Program-made: the position numbers and the translations under genes
Shown: piece after piece, positions 16,601 to 30,882 of the stretch
Numbering within the stretch: the stretch's first letter is position 1
How the letters are laid out: each line of letters opens with the position of its first letter
The notes under the pieces: generated by a model
The model's database searches: none
What the model saw: only the letters and a program-made list of their open reading frames with translations
Told to the model about the DNA's origin: nothing
Origin: Mastigias papua
Taxonomy: Eukaryota; Cnidaria; Scyphozoa; Rhizostomeae; Mastigiidae
Length of the DNA: 64,000 nucleotides
Reading direction: 5' to 3'
NCBI GenBank assembly: GCA_964019165.1
Contig: OZ025287.1
Coordinates: 1,287,102 to 1,351,101 of the forward strand

Positions 16601-19600
16601 ACTAGCTTGAAAATTTTCCCAAGCAGACCATTTCTAAGCAGTTTCCTAGGGGAGCAGGGGACCACTGCCCCAGTAATTGTGAAGATCAATTAGATCTCTA
16701 AGCCATGGTTGTTCTCTGAACTTCGCCCCAGGCTCCTGTGGTCTCTTTGCTCCTTAATAATCAAGCAAGTCTGCTGCAGTTTCTAGGGAATCCAGACAGT
16801 TTCGTTACGTCACTGTCATTAGCATTGTATGTTCCTCGCGTGTCAGATAAGTTTTGTATTATCAGTGCTCATATTAAGATTCTTTTTCAGGTCTGATTGG
16901 AAAAATACTACAGAAACTGAATGAAATCAATGTACAAACAGAACTGGATACATTAGAGAAATGCAAAGCAGTTGGAGACGGGAAGCATAGGAAACAACTG
17001 ACCGGGTTAATCAATGAGCTGCGAAATTCTTTGGCTGACTGCCTCTTTTGCTGGGCATGCCAAGCTCCTCTCGGCAGAAGAGACACCCTTGTAGTCATCG
17101 ACTTTCTTAAAGATTGCGTGCCCAGTACTTCTGATGGGTCTTATGATCATGTGACACTAAAGGTGGTGATGGCAGTGCTAGTCAGCTGGTGCACCACGGG
17201 ATACGAAACGTTTGTGGATGACATTTTAGCCGTTGAAGGTGAATAGTAGGCAGTATCTGTAATAAGATATGAATTAGTCTCAATCTGAACATGAAACGTG
17301 CCATTATGTGCGTGCCTCGTTGCCAATGCAGCAATGCACGTGGTCAAATATGCTGCAAGGGTAAACCTGACGCATCGTATCAGAAGCAGAAGTTACTGTA
17401 ATCTTAATGCTTTAAAGTTTGTTTATATAAGAAAGTTGTTTTTTACAAGAAAGTAGTGCTGGACTGCTAAAAAATTCAAGAAATTTAAGTACTGTCAACT
17501 CTCTCTAATTGGACACTTCTATAAGGCGGACACCTCGTTAAGACGGACACTTATTAAAAGTCCCTGCCAAATCCAATAGGGAATGCTGTATTTTCGTATT
17601 CTATAAGACGGCAGGTAGTGCTCGACTGCTCAAAAATTCAAGAAAGTTGAATACAGGATTTTTGATCTTAAGAAATTTGATAAATTCATACACTTTTGAA
17701 ATTACAGTTTTCACGCAAGACTATCAACTTTTTGCTTAATTTGTATTAATATCCTGTGTTAATCTTTGTTTTCCAATGTCATGCTTCTGCAGTGCCTTTC
17801 TGTGTTTGCAAGGCTATAGTGTCCTAACGGGCCTAACGGGATTCGACCTCGCCATCCTCTACTTCTTGTTGCTGTTAGTTTGTGAATTTTTCTTTCCTAT
17901 TCTCAATCCTTTCACCCCCTACTTCTTTATCTTGCACAATTTTTCTATTTTCCTAACTTTTTCTTCTTCTTTCCCTTTCTCCTTTTCCCTCCTCTTTTTC
18001 TTCCCTCTCTCTGGGATCTTTTTCATCCCACCAATCTTAATCTCTTCTTAAGACTTTTTAGCATCGTTCGCATACTTGTAATCAGTAACTTGACAACAAT
18101 ACTCTCGTAGACGACAGATTTCCGGTATTCCAAGATACTGATTTCATAATGGACATTCACAAGGAGGTTATACGGCCGGACATTCAGCACTGGAGAACTC
18201 CGTCGATCAAAGCAATTCTTCAATTCGGCTGGGCAGTCTTCCTGCGATTTCTGAGTCAGATTACTTCTCTTGAACAACATGCCGATGTGTTTGAAGAGGA
18301 CGATGATCTAATGAATGGCGCAATTGATTGTGATGCGTTTCGCGTGATGCGCACTGGTTTGATTGCTGCGGAGACATTCCCACATGAGGTAACGCGTGTG
18401 TGTGCTGTGTGTGCGTGTGCGTGTGCGTGTGCGTGTGCTTGTGCTTGTATGTAGCGCTTAAGCCAGAGGTCTCAAACTCAAGTTACTTTGGGGTAGAAGG
18501 AGATGAGTATGGATGAGGAATGGCCGCAATAATTATTCCACAAAATACTTTACTAAAATGTCTAGTGTTATCATTTCTTATGATACCGAATCCAAACTAG
18601 GAACCTTTAATTGATCCAACCATAAGTAAATTAGGCCCAAATATGAAACAGATGCTGAAAGCTTATCATGCCATGAAATACCTATCTTTACAGAGAAAAT
18701 AACCTTCTGCATATACCGTGATATGGAATGACATAACTGATGCTTTTATTTCAGCCTTGTAGCTAATCGTCCCTTTTCCTTTTATTTCACAGGAGCACTG
18801 TATCAGAACGATTCACGCACTGATCACGTCCCTCATTGTGCATTTCCCTTTGAAAGTAAGTACACCGAAAAATTATTAGTGGTTTATGTTTGCTGTTCTC
18901 TTGACTCCTTTGTTTCAGCTCCAGTTGCAATTTTAGCAACTCGTGGTTGTTGTATTTGTTGCTTTAATTTTTGTTGTTGTTCAGGACAGAGTATTGGGAA
19001 GACGATGACCTACCCTTCAGACCAATTCGCTGTTATTTTAGTGTAATTGTAGTGTGTAATTATAAAGTAGACCTAAGTGAACTTTTTGAAGACAATTTAT
19101 TTTATATTATTAGCAATGTTATCTTATATTGCACTATGCTATAGGATATTTGTATGTTATTTATTTACAAGCCAACATTGGTAGATTTTGAATTGGTGTA
19201 AAGCCGTTGTGCTTGCCTAATCCTTCTTCTTGATTTCTGGAGCAACTGGATTTGTCTGTTGTTTGATTACCATTCACCCACCATTATCCGCTCGCATGGG
19301 TGTGTGTTTGTCCCCCAGATGGATAAGTGTGTTTTCATGGATGACTTGTTGACTGTTCAACGATTTGATTTTGTCCTTACTTCTTTTCTGTTTTGATAGT
19401 TTCTTTTTGGTCTGTTTCTTCCTTCAACGTTGATGTCATATATTATTGGCCTTCTTTTCTACTTGCCTCTACACATTCTGCAATCTCTTCTTCGTCATTA
19501 ATTTTCTACGCCATCGTTGCTAGTTTATGTTCTTGTTGTAGAGGTTCATTCTTCTTCCATGACGTTTTCACCACACCTCTTTAGGTTAAAGATCTTCGAA

Positions 19601-22600
19601 GTCGGGGAGATGAGAATGCAAGAATCCAACAGGTGCGATTGATGGAAGGTCTGGATGTGACCAAAGGGATAAGGCACGATTTTGAAGACCTCATGTTGCT
19701 GGTAAGCTGCATTTTAATAACATTAGTTATACCAAGAGAAGAATTTTAAATGTGCATCATTGGCTAAGCTATACGCACTTGAAGATGCCCGTAAAGCTCT
19801 TGTATATTCCTTTGCGTACATATATTCTTGACTTTGTATCAGCAGCCGAACTACCTTATCGGCCCTTTCTATCCTGGCCCTTTTTATACTGACCCTTTTT
19901 ATAGTGGCCCATTTTTTACTGGCCCGTATTACTCTGTCCATATTAATGTTACACCTTTAAAGTTCATGCCATCAATGGGTGGTGCAAAGGGATCAATGAG
20001 ATAGGCATCATTCCGGGCGTTCCGGGCCTATTGCCAGTGGCAAAATCTGGGGATTGGGAGTTATGAAATAGTTGTTTCCCATACGTTTACGTTTACGTCC
20101 CACAAACATCTATCTGTTGCAGCATAAGAAATAGTTGTGTTCTTTATATGAACTGTATATTTTAGATCGGTGATTTGTATAAGAAGGACCCATTAGATTT
20201 GGAATTAAATATCGAGTATTGGTGCCCAAACGAACCATTTGGATTGGCTTTCTCACCGCGGCCAGTTGCTTTGCAGAAGCAATCAGTACTGCATAGACAG
20301 GTTTGTATTATTGAATTTGTCTGTAGCCAGTGCTTGGTATTTTTTGCAACAAAGTATGCTTGTAAGTGTTTGACTATAGCCATCCAATTAGTAGACCAAT
20401 CAATCAGTCAGTCAATCAATCAATCAATCAATCAACCAATCAATCAATCAGTTAGCCAGTCAGCCAGACAGCCAGACAGCCAGACAGCCAGCCAGTTATT
20501 CACTCAGCCAGTCAATCGTTCGGTCATTTTTATTTGTTTTGAATCATCGTTCTTATAGTATTTTATCAAAGAAATTATTTTTTAAGATTTCTGTCAAGCC
20601 GAAGCTGCGATGACCTGCAGATAAATACTATTCTGTCAAATTTTTTCACTTTCACTTACAACCTATCCAGTTGTATCTGATGAAGAGTCAAATTTAGTTT
20701 TTTAGCAATCCCTTTCCCTGGTTGCCAGCCCAGGTAGTACTATTGTCTCATTCGGTTTCAGATTTTACTGAACAAGTTTGTCCGTCTGGCTGGTGACCTC
20801 ATCCCGCAAACCATGTTTAATTCATACATTAAAATGCTGACTGGTCTGTCAATAAATGAGCAAGGTGCCCAGTATTGTTTCAATTTGCTGAGTTCAGATG
20901 GAAGTATTGGCCGCTCTTCGACCTGCTCAGCGACTTGGGATCATTTCTTTCAATCTTTCAAGCAATATTATGCAAGTCTGAAGCAAGATGTTCACTCTAC
21001 AGGTAATACAAGCAGATTTCTGGTTGTCATTGCACAGCTTTTGTTTCCTCAATTTGTTAAGGGAAAGTTCTCATTCTCTTACCACTTGCCATTTGCAAGC
21101 AGAGTTCTTTCATAAACAATTCCTGACAGATTCTGTTTGCGATTGATTCGCGGATCTCCCCAAAGCACCCCGTTCACTCGAGGCCCCTTTTAGACTTCAG
21201 ACGTCTCAAAGTTTGCTGATATGTCATTTTGAATCTTCACAATGGATTTATTCTCGATTTGTGTCTTATCCTTTTATTGCAGATCATCTTGCTCATGTTC
21301 ATCACCATCATAATATTTCTCCGGAAGAGTTAGCCGCTTTGGAATGTGTTCTTGAACTTATAACAACACTGTCTGAACACGTGAGTATTATATTCTGGGC
21401 CATTCTTGCTATCCTCTTTGCTTTGTTTTCAGGCCACAATTCTGTGATTGAGGAGCTGATGATAGCATTTGTCTCGTTCTCAATGCTATTGACAGAGCTT
21501 GGTATTCGCTTCGAAATACTTAAATCACTCGATTGTGTCTTTTTCATTTCATTTTCATTTTTACATATTTATACAGCGTAGAAATTTCAGTAAAATGCTG
21601 TACTACAAATGGCCCTGTTTGAAAGGCAATGTCTAATTTAAAAAAAAAGAAAAAAGATAAAAAGAATGTCCTCTAAAATCGTTTGCAAATCATGTGTATT
21701 TATATGGACTATGTCGAATAAAAGCTTAGTTTTATTTACCATAACTTTATTCGACACCAACGAATATTTCCCTTACCGTTCTAGTCAGTCTATGTTTTGT
21801 GATAGCAAACTATTAAAGAGATTGCCTGGGAAGGAGAATTTTTATAAACTCTTCATACTGCTCAGTGCAACCAGTTCAATATGGTCCTCATTCATTTTTG
21901 TGTATTCATATATTCATATTTTGGCAGCCATATATTGGCAGTCATATATTCATGTATTAAAATCTTCATCAGTATTGAAGAAGATTTATGTCTAGCTTTT
22001 TATGTCCTCCTTTTGTCTAGAAGGTGATTCTATATAAATATATGTATATATTAAATGAAGTGGGTTTTGAAAATGAGTATTTTTATGTGTCATGTGTCAA
22101 AATTTTATACACTCTCTCGTGTAAGTCCCCTCAAATAAGCCCCCTTCCTAAAACATAAGTTATAAATAACCCTTTGGGGAGCTAATTTGAGGATTTACGA
22201 TACTCGCATAATCTTAATTGTCTTCTGTATTCATATATCATAACCATCCTTTGTTTTTAGAACGAAAATGTGAGGATTGCTTTTTGTGATAACAAACAAT
22301 GGCTGCCTATTGCGTCATTCTTTGGTCTCATCGGCTGTCCTGTTCCTTCAACGTTGAAAGCAAGTCTTCTTAATGCGCTAGCAGCATTTGCCAGGTCTCC
22401 AGAAATCTCGATGGTGATTTGGCAATCACTCGAAGCTACACAAGTAAGGGAATGTTATTATTGCTTAGAGAGTATATAATTGCTGACTCTACTGGTCAAA
22501 GAAGGCCAAGTCTTCTATGAAGACATTCGAGAATTAGAAGCCAAGGAGTGTATGGGTGCGATAATCAGGGATCATTAATATGTATGAGGACCCTTTGCAG

Positions 22601-25600
22601 GCACAAAGTGGTACACTCCGAATTTCTACAGACACTATTGATCCAAATCTACTACACATGCTAGTGTAACAGCACTTAGCGCTGCTGGGATCCTAGCTTG
22701 TCCATAATTAACATCCTGTTTTAGTTTGCAGGCACATGTTTTATTCAGATATGTGCTCGTAGGCGCAAAGCACTTTTAATGAGCACTACTTCACAAGCTA
22801 GAATGGTCCACTGAGAAGTTCTGACTTTGGCCAATCGTTGACCCGCCAAATGTTCGAGACCTCAAGTCAGGTTTGTTTTCTCCCAACGAAGCTGATCAAT
22901 CAGCATGCAAAATGGGCCTAAATATAGCTGTGGAAGGCATGTTTAGTGAGAATCCTGCTTGATGATTGGCTAATTAGGTTGGGAGAAAATAGACTTGATT
23001 AGTACAATTCAGTGATAGAAGTACTGTTTTTATGCCTTCATGATGTGGCAATTGCAGATTGTTTTTTCCAATCTTTTGATGGTTATCATGACCGGTCGAA
23101 AATTGAGTTTTTCTGGCTGTGCAATGTTTTTTGCTGATTTTGTATATATATATATATATAACAAACCTTATTGACTTTTTAAGATACTCTCGACGAGGAC
23201 TAAAGATCAATCTTCAAAGCAAGAGACTGGCATAAAGGTGGAATTAGAGGAAACCGAGGCGCGAGACGAATGTTACCCACAAACGAGGGCATTCTTGAGA
23301 CTTTTGAACAGGCTTATCGATATCACCATACCTTCAACGCTTGGCGCTGGATTTCGTGTGCCGGGTTTCTCTCCATATCTTGAATTTCTACGGGACAATG
23401 TTTTTCTGAGGTTCAAGGACAGAGCTTATCAAGATTCCACTGAAAAGGTATTCGTATTTCTTGTTGGTCAATCATGTGCCATGATTTGATTTTTATGTCG
23501 ATATTAGTAAATTTGCCATGTTTTGTGTTATTTTCACTTATAGAGAAAGTGGACCAGTTAAAAGCAAGCAAAGGCTTTTCAATATCTAATTTATACGTCA
23601 ATTTTGTTTGTCTACTTCTTATGTGATAAGACCTTCGTGTGTTATGATGCGGTTTGAGATGGTCTGAGCTTCTTTGATGGATACATGATGATATGCTGTA
23701 TGATATATGATCTCATATCATATTAACCTAGTTTATATCATATTATATTATATTGTATTATATTATATTATATTGTATTGTATTATATTATATTATATTA
23801 TATTATATTATATTATATTATATTATATTATATTATGATTTATTATACAGTGAAATTTACTTATCGTAATTTTAGTGAATAAGAATTTGACTTTGAGACA
23901 ATTTGGCAATCTTCCATTTATCAAATCATGCGAGAAATTATATTTTATTTTGTTATGGTATATTATGTTATATTGTATTATGTTGTGTTGTATACTATAT
24001 ATGATTTTCTAGTGGATGGTGGCGAGTTCTGTTTTGGAGATATTTATCAAGATTCTCGCAAGCTATGAGCCTCTCTCCGAACATCTGCAAGATCATGACG
24101 TCGAGATACAAGGCGTTCGGTTTGGTAAGGCCGCAAAGCCTCCTGGTTATGAGCTGATGCTTCATTTGCTCAACGATACACCAATGTTTAGACTGGTGAG
24201 TTTTTATTTAGAAACTAGTTAAATTTGTTTAACAATAGTTTCCTGTCCTTTACTTAACTGTATCTTTATAATTTGCAATTTTGTTTCAATGGGTGTGGAA
24301 ATTCCCATTTTTCAGAAATATGACTAACTTTGAAGAAAATATGTTGTTTTTTTAATTCATTGTAGGTAATGTACATTATTGACTTTCTTGGAAAAGAACT
24401 AGATGACTCAATTTTAGGTGGGAATTGCCTTATTTATTTTGTATTATATGTTATATCTTTAATATATTGTATGTAGGTATCTCACATTGTTTTTATTCAT
24501 TCATGGCCTTGATGATTGATGATGGTGGTAGTATGGTAATGATGATGGTGATACAGGTGATGATGGGCCTACGTATGGTCCACACTATTTTGCTCAGGTC
24601 CAGTTATTATTGGCTGATATTTGGACCTCGTTTGCTTTACACAGATGCAAATTTCCCCCATATTGTTTTTACCTCGTGTCATATGCTATCTACTATTCTT
24701 TCGACTCTAGGCAAAGCTTCGAGCGAAGAACAATCTGTCCTATATTGTCTGAAGCTGATAGAACACTGCCTTGAAAAGCAAACAACTCTTTTGTCATTGT
24801 TGCGAGATGGAAATTCCGCGGTTCTCATCACGCCTATGGATAAACTCCTTCTCAGCATCAACCCAAATAGCGCAGAGGCTGACTACCCGTATAAGATTGC
24901 AAGGTAATGAATTGTCTCTTTTTCACCTTCTGCAGCGTGTCACCTTCGTTTAAAATCATTGGATAACTGCACAGTGACTTGGAATATAGACACTGACAAG
25001 TCAGAGAAATCTTCCCACAATGCCATCTCCTTTCACTGCCGCTATTCCTCAATATAGTAGCCACGAGACAAATGCACAGTTCTAAGTTTTCCTTTAAACA
25101 CTCTGAGCTGGATAGAACGAAAATGTTTTGAGTAGGTGGAGATGGAAGATAGACACTTACGTTTATGCAAAATCCAGAATTTATGTAGAATTACATTAGA
25201 AGTCCGACAGGTCCAGATACATTCAGGATGCAAGAGAAGGAACCCATGGCCAGTTTATTTAATCACTTATTTTCTTGTCTATTTCCTGTTTTACTTGCAT
25301 TCTTATATATTTGCTTTATTAATTTGTTAATTTTATCTGTCACATTTTCCAGATGCATCACACTGAATAGCGTTGATCCTGAGTTATCACTTTCCGTGGT
25401 GCGCATCTTGTTACAACTGAGTGAAAGTTCTGATGTGCAGAATGAGATAATCGTAAATTTGGCTTCGAAAAAGGTATTATAGTAGACTAGTTGCAATTTT
25501 TTTATTTTTAAGAAAGTTTACTCGATACGTCAACACAACAGTCTAGCCACACAGGAAGTCTGTTAGTACTTTATTTAAAGCAACATTTTGGGATAAATAC

Positions 25601-27918
25601 GTAAACAGAGAAAGCGTATGGTGGCTGATCATGACTGGTTCAGAATTTTGATCACATTCATTTTCTCCTAACTGATTTAACCAATCAAGTTGCAGAATTA
25701 TATCAGTATGTGCTGCTCACAGCAAATTCACATAATTCTTCAATTTGATTGGCCAAGTCAGTTAGGAGAAAATCATTGTATCGAAAGTTTTAGCCCATCA
25801 AGATTTGGCGCCAATAATAATGACAGAGAAGAGAACATGAAGAAAAAGTGTTAATATGTATGTTACTAGATGTTACATTGGTGTGTAAAATGGTTTAAAG
25901 TCGGGTTGCCATTGCATTTTGTCTTGAATTACTAGCAGATTTAAAGCTCTCGTTGGTTTTGTTTTACTCCATTTTCCCATTTCATATACAAAAGAATGCA
26001 GTTTTGTTTCTTGATCATGCATGAAGTTTCGGCGTGCTTGTTTTGAACACGATAGACTATTTCATTGCCATTAAAGAAATATGAGAGCATACAGGATTTG
26101 ACGTTTCAGATTTTCTTCTTTTTCGGGTTACTCATAAGAAGGATATAGCATATTCTTTTATCTATATTTTGAATTTCTCTTTTTTTGAGAATATTTCAGT
26201 GTTGGGAGAATGTTTAGGAAAATGAAAAATATTGCTTATTAGATATTTTGAAAAGAATTAATACTGATGATCTTTGATCTAATTACATCCGAGTTTTGTT
26301 CTTGCAAGCGTTTTGTTTTCTTATCATTTCAAGATCGAGAGAGAACAGTTACTGGTTGGATTTTGTGAGTTTCTAGAGCATGAATTGCCAGAAGAAGTTA
26401 GTAAAGAGAAAACAGAACAAGGCGATCAGGATGATGGTAATCATATCTTATTATATTTGCTCTTTATCTAGACCGAGTGATAATATTCTTCGGGGGAGGG
26501 CATTTGAGGGGGGTTGATTTGAGGATTTACGGATGTGAAACATGGAATGTAAGGAAAGGGAAAATCAGCAGGCATTAAATGACGACTATTTACTAATTAA
26601 TGATGGCAGTAATTATGGTGCATATTGGTCTTGTATTTGCTGTTGATATTTTTGCTTTTTATTTGTGCTTGCCACATCGCTCGGCTTAATAATAGCATTT
26701 GCTGCTAAGACTCATGGAATCTCAAGTTCGAATTCAAAGCCATTCATAGGTGTAAGAGTTTGGTATGGTGTGATGTGGTATGATGTGGTGTGATGTGGTG
26801 TGATGTGGTTCTCGTAAGCTATCAGAATACTTTGTATCAGAAGAATCTTCGTGTTCATGAGCAAGTATCTACCATCAATTTTGATTTCTGTTTCATAGCC
26901 TCCCACTTCTCTGGATCAGCAGTACGAAATTCAATTCGACAAAACATTGTTAACCTGTTGCTCGCAACACTGCAGCAACCATCTCCTAATCTTGCTCAAT
27001 ACCTCCTTGGTTTTGACTTGCAACGAAGCATTTCAAAGACAGTTCTTCAAGACGCTGGTAAGAAAGTTTCATCAAAGTTTTCCTAGAGCTAGCCGATATT
27101 AGTTTCGTTTGGTAACTGCTCCTCGCCTTTCCTGATTTTTACATATAATTCATGCAAACTGGTCGCAATTTTTTGAGAATTTCATTTGATTTATTGACTG
27201 TTCATAGACACACGTAACTCAATGTTAGATATTTTCAATAGGTGTCGGCAGATTCCCAAAGACCTGTTTCCATTCGATTATTTCATTATTAAATAGAGGG
27301 ACTGACTCATCTAATGGCCCAGCATGCATTTCGGAGACACCAAAACTCGCAGAATTGATGTATCAATTGGTTTACTTCTTGTGCGCCCACCCAGAGACAG
27401 GTATTCCCTGCCAGCGTTACTTGAGAACCAGCCATGATTTCTTTGTGACGCATGCATCGAATCTGCCGTTCGTTCGGCCTCATCTTCTAGAGGACGGAAA
27501 CAATGAATTGTTTGTTTTATTGTCCAATCAGCAATCTTGGCTTTTAAAGACACTTGCAATCGAGACCAAGATGGCGTCTCAAACAAGGCTTAGATCAAGT
27601 ATAGTCCGGATACTGGATGTTTTATATGGTCAACGGAGTATAAAGTCAAATGATTTTACGGAATCTCTTTGGGGTATGTTTTATACATGTTATCCATGTG
27701 AGCTGTTTGAAGTTGGTATTGTATCGTCAACTTCACCGTGACGATCAATCATCTCTACCATTGAATTACCTTCATGGTCATCATCATCATGATAATCATC
27801 ACCATCATCATTGTAATCATCATCATTGTAATCATCATCATTGTAATCATCATCATTGTAATCATCATCATTGTAATCATCATCACCATCAACATCATCA
27901 TCAACATCACCATCGTCG

Positions 27919-27985
<67 letters not shown>

Positions 27986-30600
27986 TATCATCATCAATCG
28001 CCGTCACCTTCAACCTTTGCCGCCTTTATAATCATTCTGTTATTTTTGCCTCATCTAGACAAACAAACCGACGTGCAGCATAATGTGATTAGTATGATTC
28101 TAGCTGATTTAGAGCTGACTCAGATTTACCCATCTCCATTTGAATCAAACATTTTCGATGTATCAGCAATCGAACATCTTTTATCAACTTGTGACGAGAG
28201 ATCTGAAAGCACAGGTGTTATAATTTGTGACATCAAACGGCTTCATCGAAAGATCATGGTGGAACTGAATAGCGCGCAGGGGGTGTCATTTGTTGGACAG
28301 CGTCCTGAAATTCTCAAGGTTAGCACAGTATAGATATCGTAAATCATCGAATGAGTCACCCCCCGGATTCTTGTTTATTTTTAATACTTTCTGAATAGCG
28401 TCTTATTCGATGGAGGGCATAGTCAAGGGGAGGTCTTATGAAATTTTGTGGTGCATGCGACATAAAAAGCTTATCTTCATAACTCTTTTCCTCTAGTGGC
28501 AGAATTTAGGCATCTGTCTATAACAAAGTGATTGAAAGTCAGCCAAAAGTTCTTCGTCGAGTTCGGTTCTTCAATGTTACGCCTTCGTCTAGATTCGTCT
28601 TCATCTTTGTCTTCATCATCGTCTTTGTCATCGTTTTCGTTGTCGTTTTCGGCGTCTGGAAAAGTAGACAATTTATCCATATATGGTAGAAAAATAGTTA
28701 TAATTGATACAGTCACATCTGGTGTAGGTATGATGTTATCTCATGTTTCGTCCGTAGTGTTATGCTGTTAGTGCTCGATGATATGACAATATTTGTTCCT
28801 TATCCTTAGGCGTTTCTTGATTTGCAATTGAGCCGTGCATTTGAAATCGTCGAGTTTTGATAGTTACTGGGCAGTGACTGTGTTTATTTTAGGAGGTTGA
28901 AAATATCCTTCGATACGCTGTGGAACGAAATATGGTAAGAAGGTCATTAGGTGCAAAGAGGCATGCATTCGAGGCGTGGAGACAAGTAGTAGAAACTACG
29001 TTTGCGATATGCCATTACGAGGTGTTTACAGGAGATAGAAGAGAGGCTGTTATATTGAATCTACTCCAAGAGATGCTAACAAAGGTGTGTTAATTTTTGA
29101 TTTTCTGATATTTTTGTAGCAACGCTCTAACTTAACGTCAAAATATACATTTATTAGACTGCAGGCTCTCAATAATTGAAGGTTCTCATGTGCGGGTTTT
29201 TGCCGTGTCTTAGCTTCTAGCCTTGTTACTGCTGACGTCTATGCTTTATAATTTATTTTTTCTTATCTTTCAAGCCGAAGTCCTGATGATTAACTTTGTC
29301 TATACAGAGGGCAACACCTCTACTTTTGTTACTCATAAAATATGCACCATGTGCAGGGGTGTAGACAGAGTATTTTGGCCTTCTGGCATATTTGGCTGCT
29401 GTTCTTCAAGTTTGTAGACCCGCACAATTATGCAAAAGTTTCGTTTTGCAGCCTTTGCTGACAGTCGAATATTTCCTTTCATTTAAGCTCGATTTTGCCT
29501 TAAATCGTTTTCTTAATCTTATCGAACATATCAAATTCCCAACGGCCTAGCCTTGCCTGAGTGCTTTGTAGTTTTAGCTTTTTGTCTCTTTTACCTTGCA
29601 AGCTTAAATCTCCTTGACTTCAATTTCATTTCATTTCATTTAAAATTGTTTAACATTGGTATAGAATGAAATAGTTATATAACTAATTAAAATCAACAGT
29701 ATGTGATAATTTGTTTATACATTGAACAGCATCTCTCAGGATCTGCTGCCCCAAACTCGTTTTTTTGCTCTTATGTCATCTATCGTGGTGCATTAGTCCA
29801 ACTATTTTGCGTGCCAATTAAACGCTGTCTTATCATATGAGTTATTATGACTTCGCCTCTCTTTTGTCGCCCTATTTACCAGCTAGCCTTAGAACAGTTC
29901 ATTATTTCATTTCAGACTTGTTTATTTCGTTTTGCACAAATCTCAGTCAATTCATCACAATTGGGTTTATTTTCGCATTTTTAAGGGTCGTTTTTGATTA
30001 CCGATCCGTTCTGTCGTGATCCACATTTTGCTTTTTCTCTGATATTCTGATTTCTTTTGTTAAAGCATTAATGTATTATTTAAACAGGATAAGACCTTTT
30101 GATGTGTAACTTAAAATATATGAATTTATTCACGGCCCCTGAAAAGCAGTCCTTCTCGACGGATAGCGCTACCGTGGTAACAGAATTCAAAATGAAATGA
30201 GATGAATTGCACGGTATCTCTGTTAACTTTTTTGAGTTTCATTTAAGCGTTTAGGTTGTTGTCCTCATTCTGATGACCCATGATGATTCATCGTCATTCT
30301 TTGTATTGTAGACGACAGACGAAAGGGCTATTCCTGAACTGATCTCCCCAGTTGCTGGTGCAATCTTAATGCTTATGTCACAGTACCACAACATCGTTGG
30401 ACAACGCGCTATTCCCAGGTATACATTTAGGCCCAAATTGAGACCTGATCTTGCATCGCTGATTAAAAGCTTTAGTAGAAGTTTTGAATGAATTTACTCA
30501 TTTATGAATTGTTCTGTTATTATTTTCTATTTTATTTCAACTTTTATAGTATGTAGAATTATTAGTTTTAGTTTTTTGATAATTTACATATATATATAAA

Positions 30601-30681
<81 letters not shown>

Positions 30682-30706
30682 TTAAAAGTTGGAGTTTTTT
30701 TCTTGA

Positions 30707-30783
<77 letters not shown>

Positions 30784-30808
30784 TTAAAAGTTGGAGTTTT
30801 TTTCTTGA

Positions 30809-30882
<74 letters not shown>

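Noticed and set aside
20394..20520. CRISPR-like or regularly spaced array
   Set aside because: The units are four-base simple repeats without unique spacers, and the genome is eukaryotic. The same reasoning excludes the 30-base minisatellite, which has no spacers.
27650..28031. Poly-His, poly-Asp, poly-Met and poly-Ile frames
   Set aside because: All arise from one intronic CAT trinucleotide array in different frames. The real NUP205 exons end at 27673 and resume at 28059.
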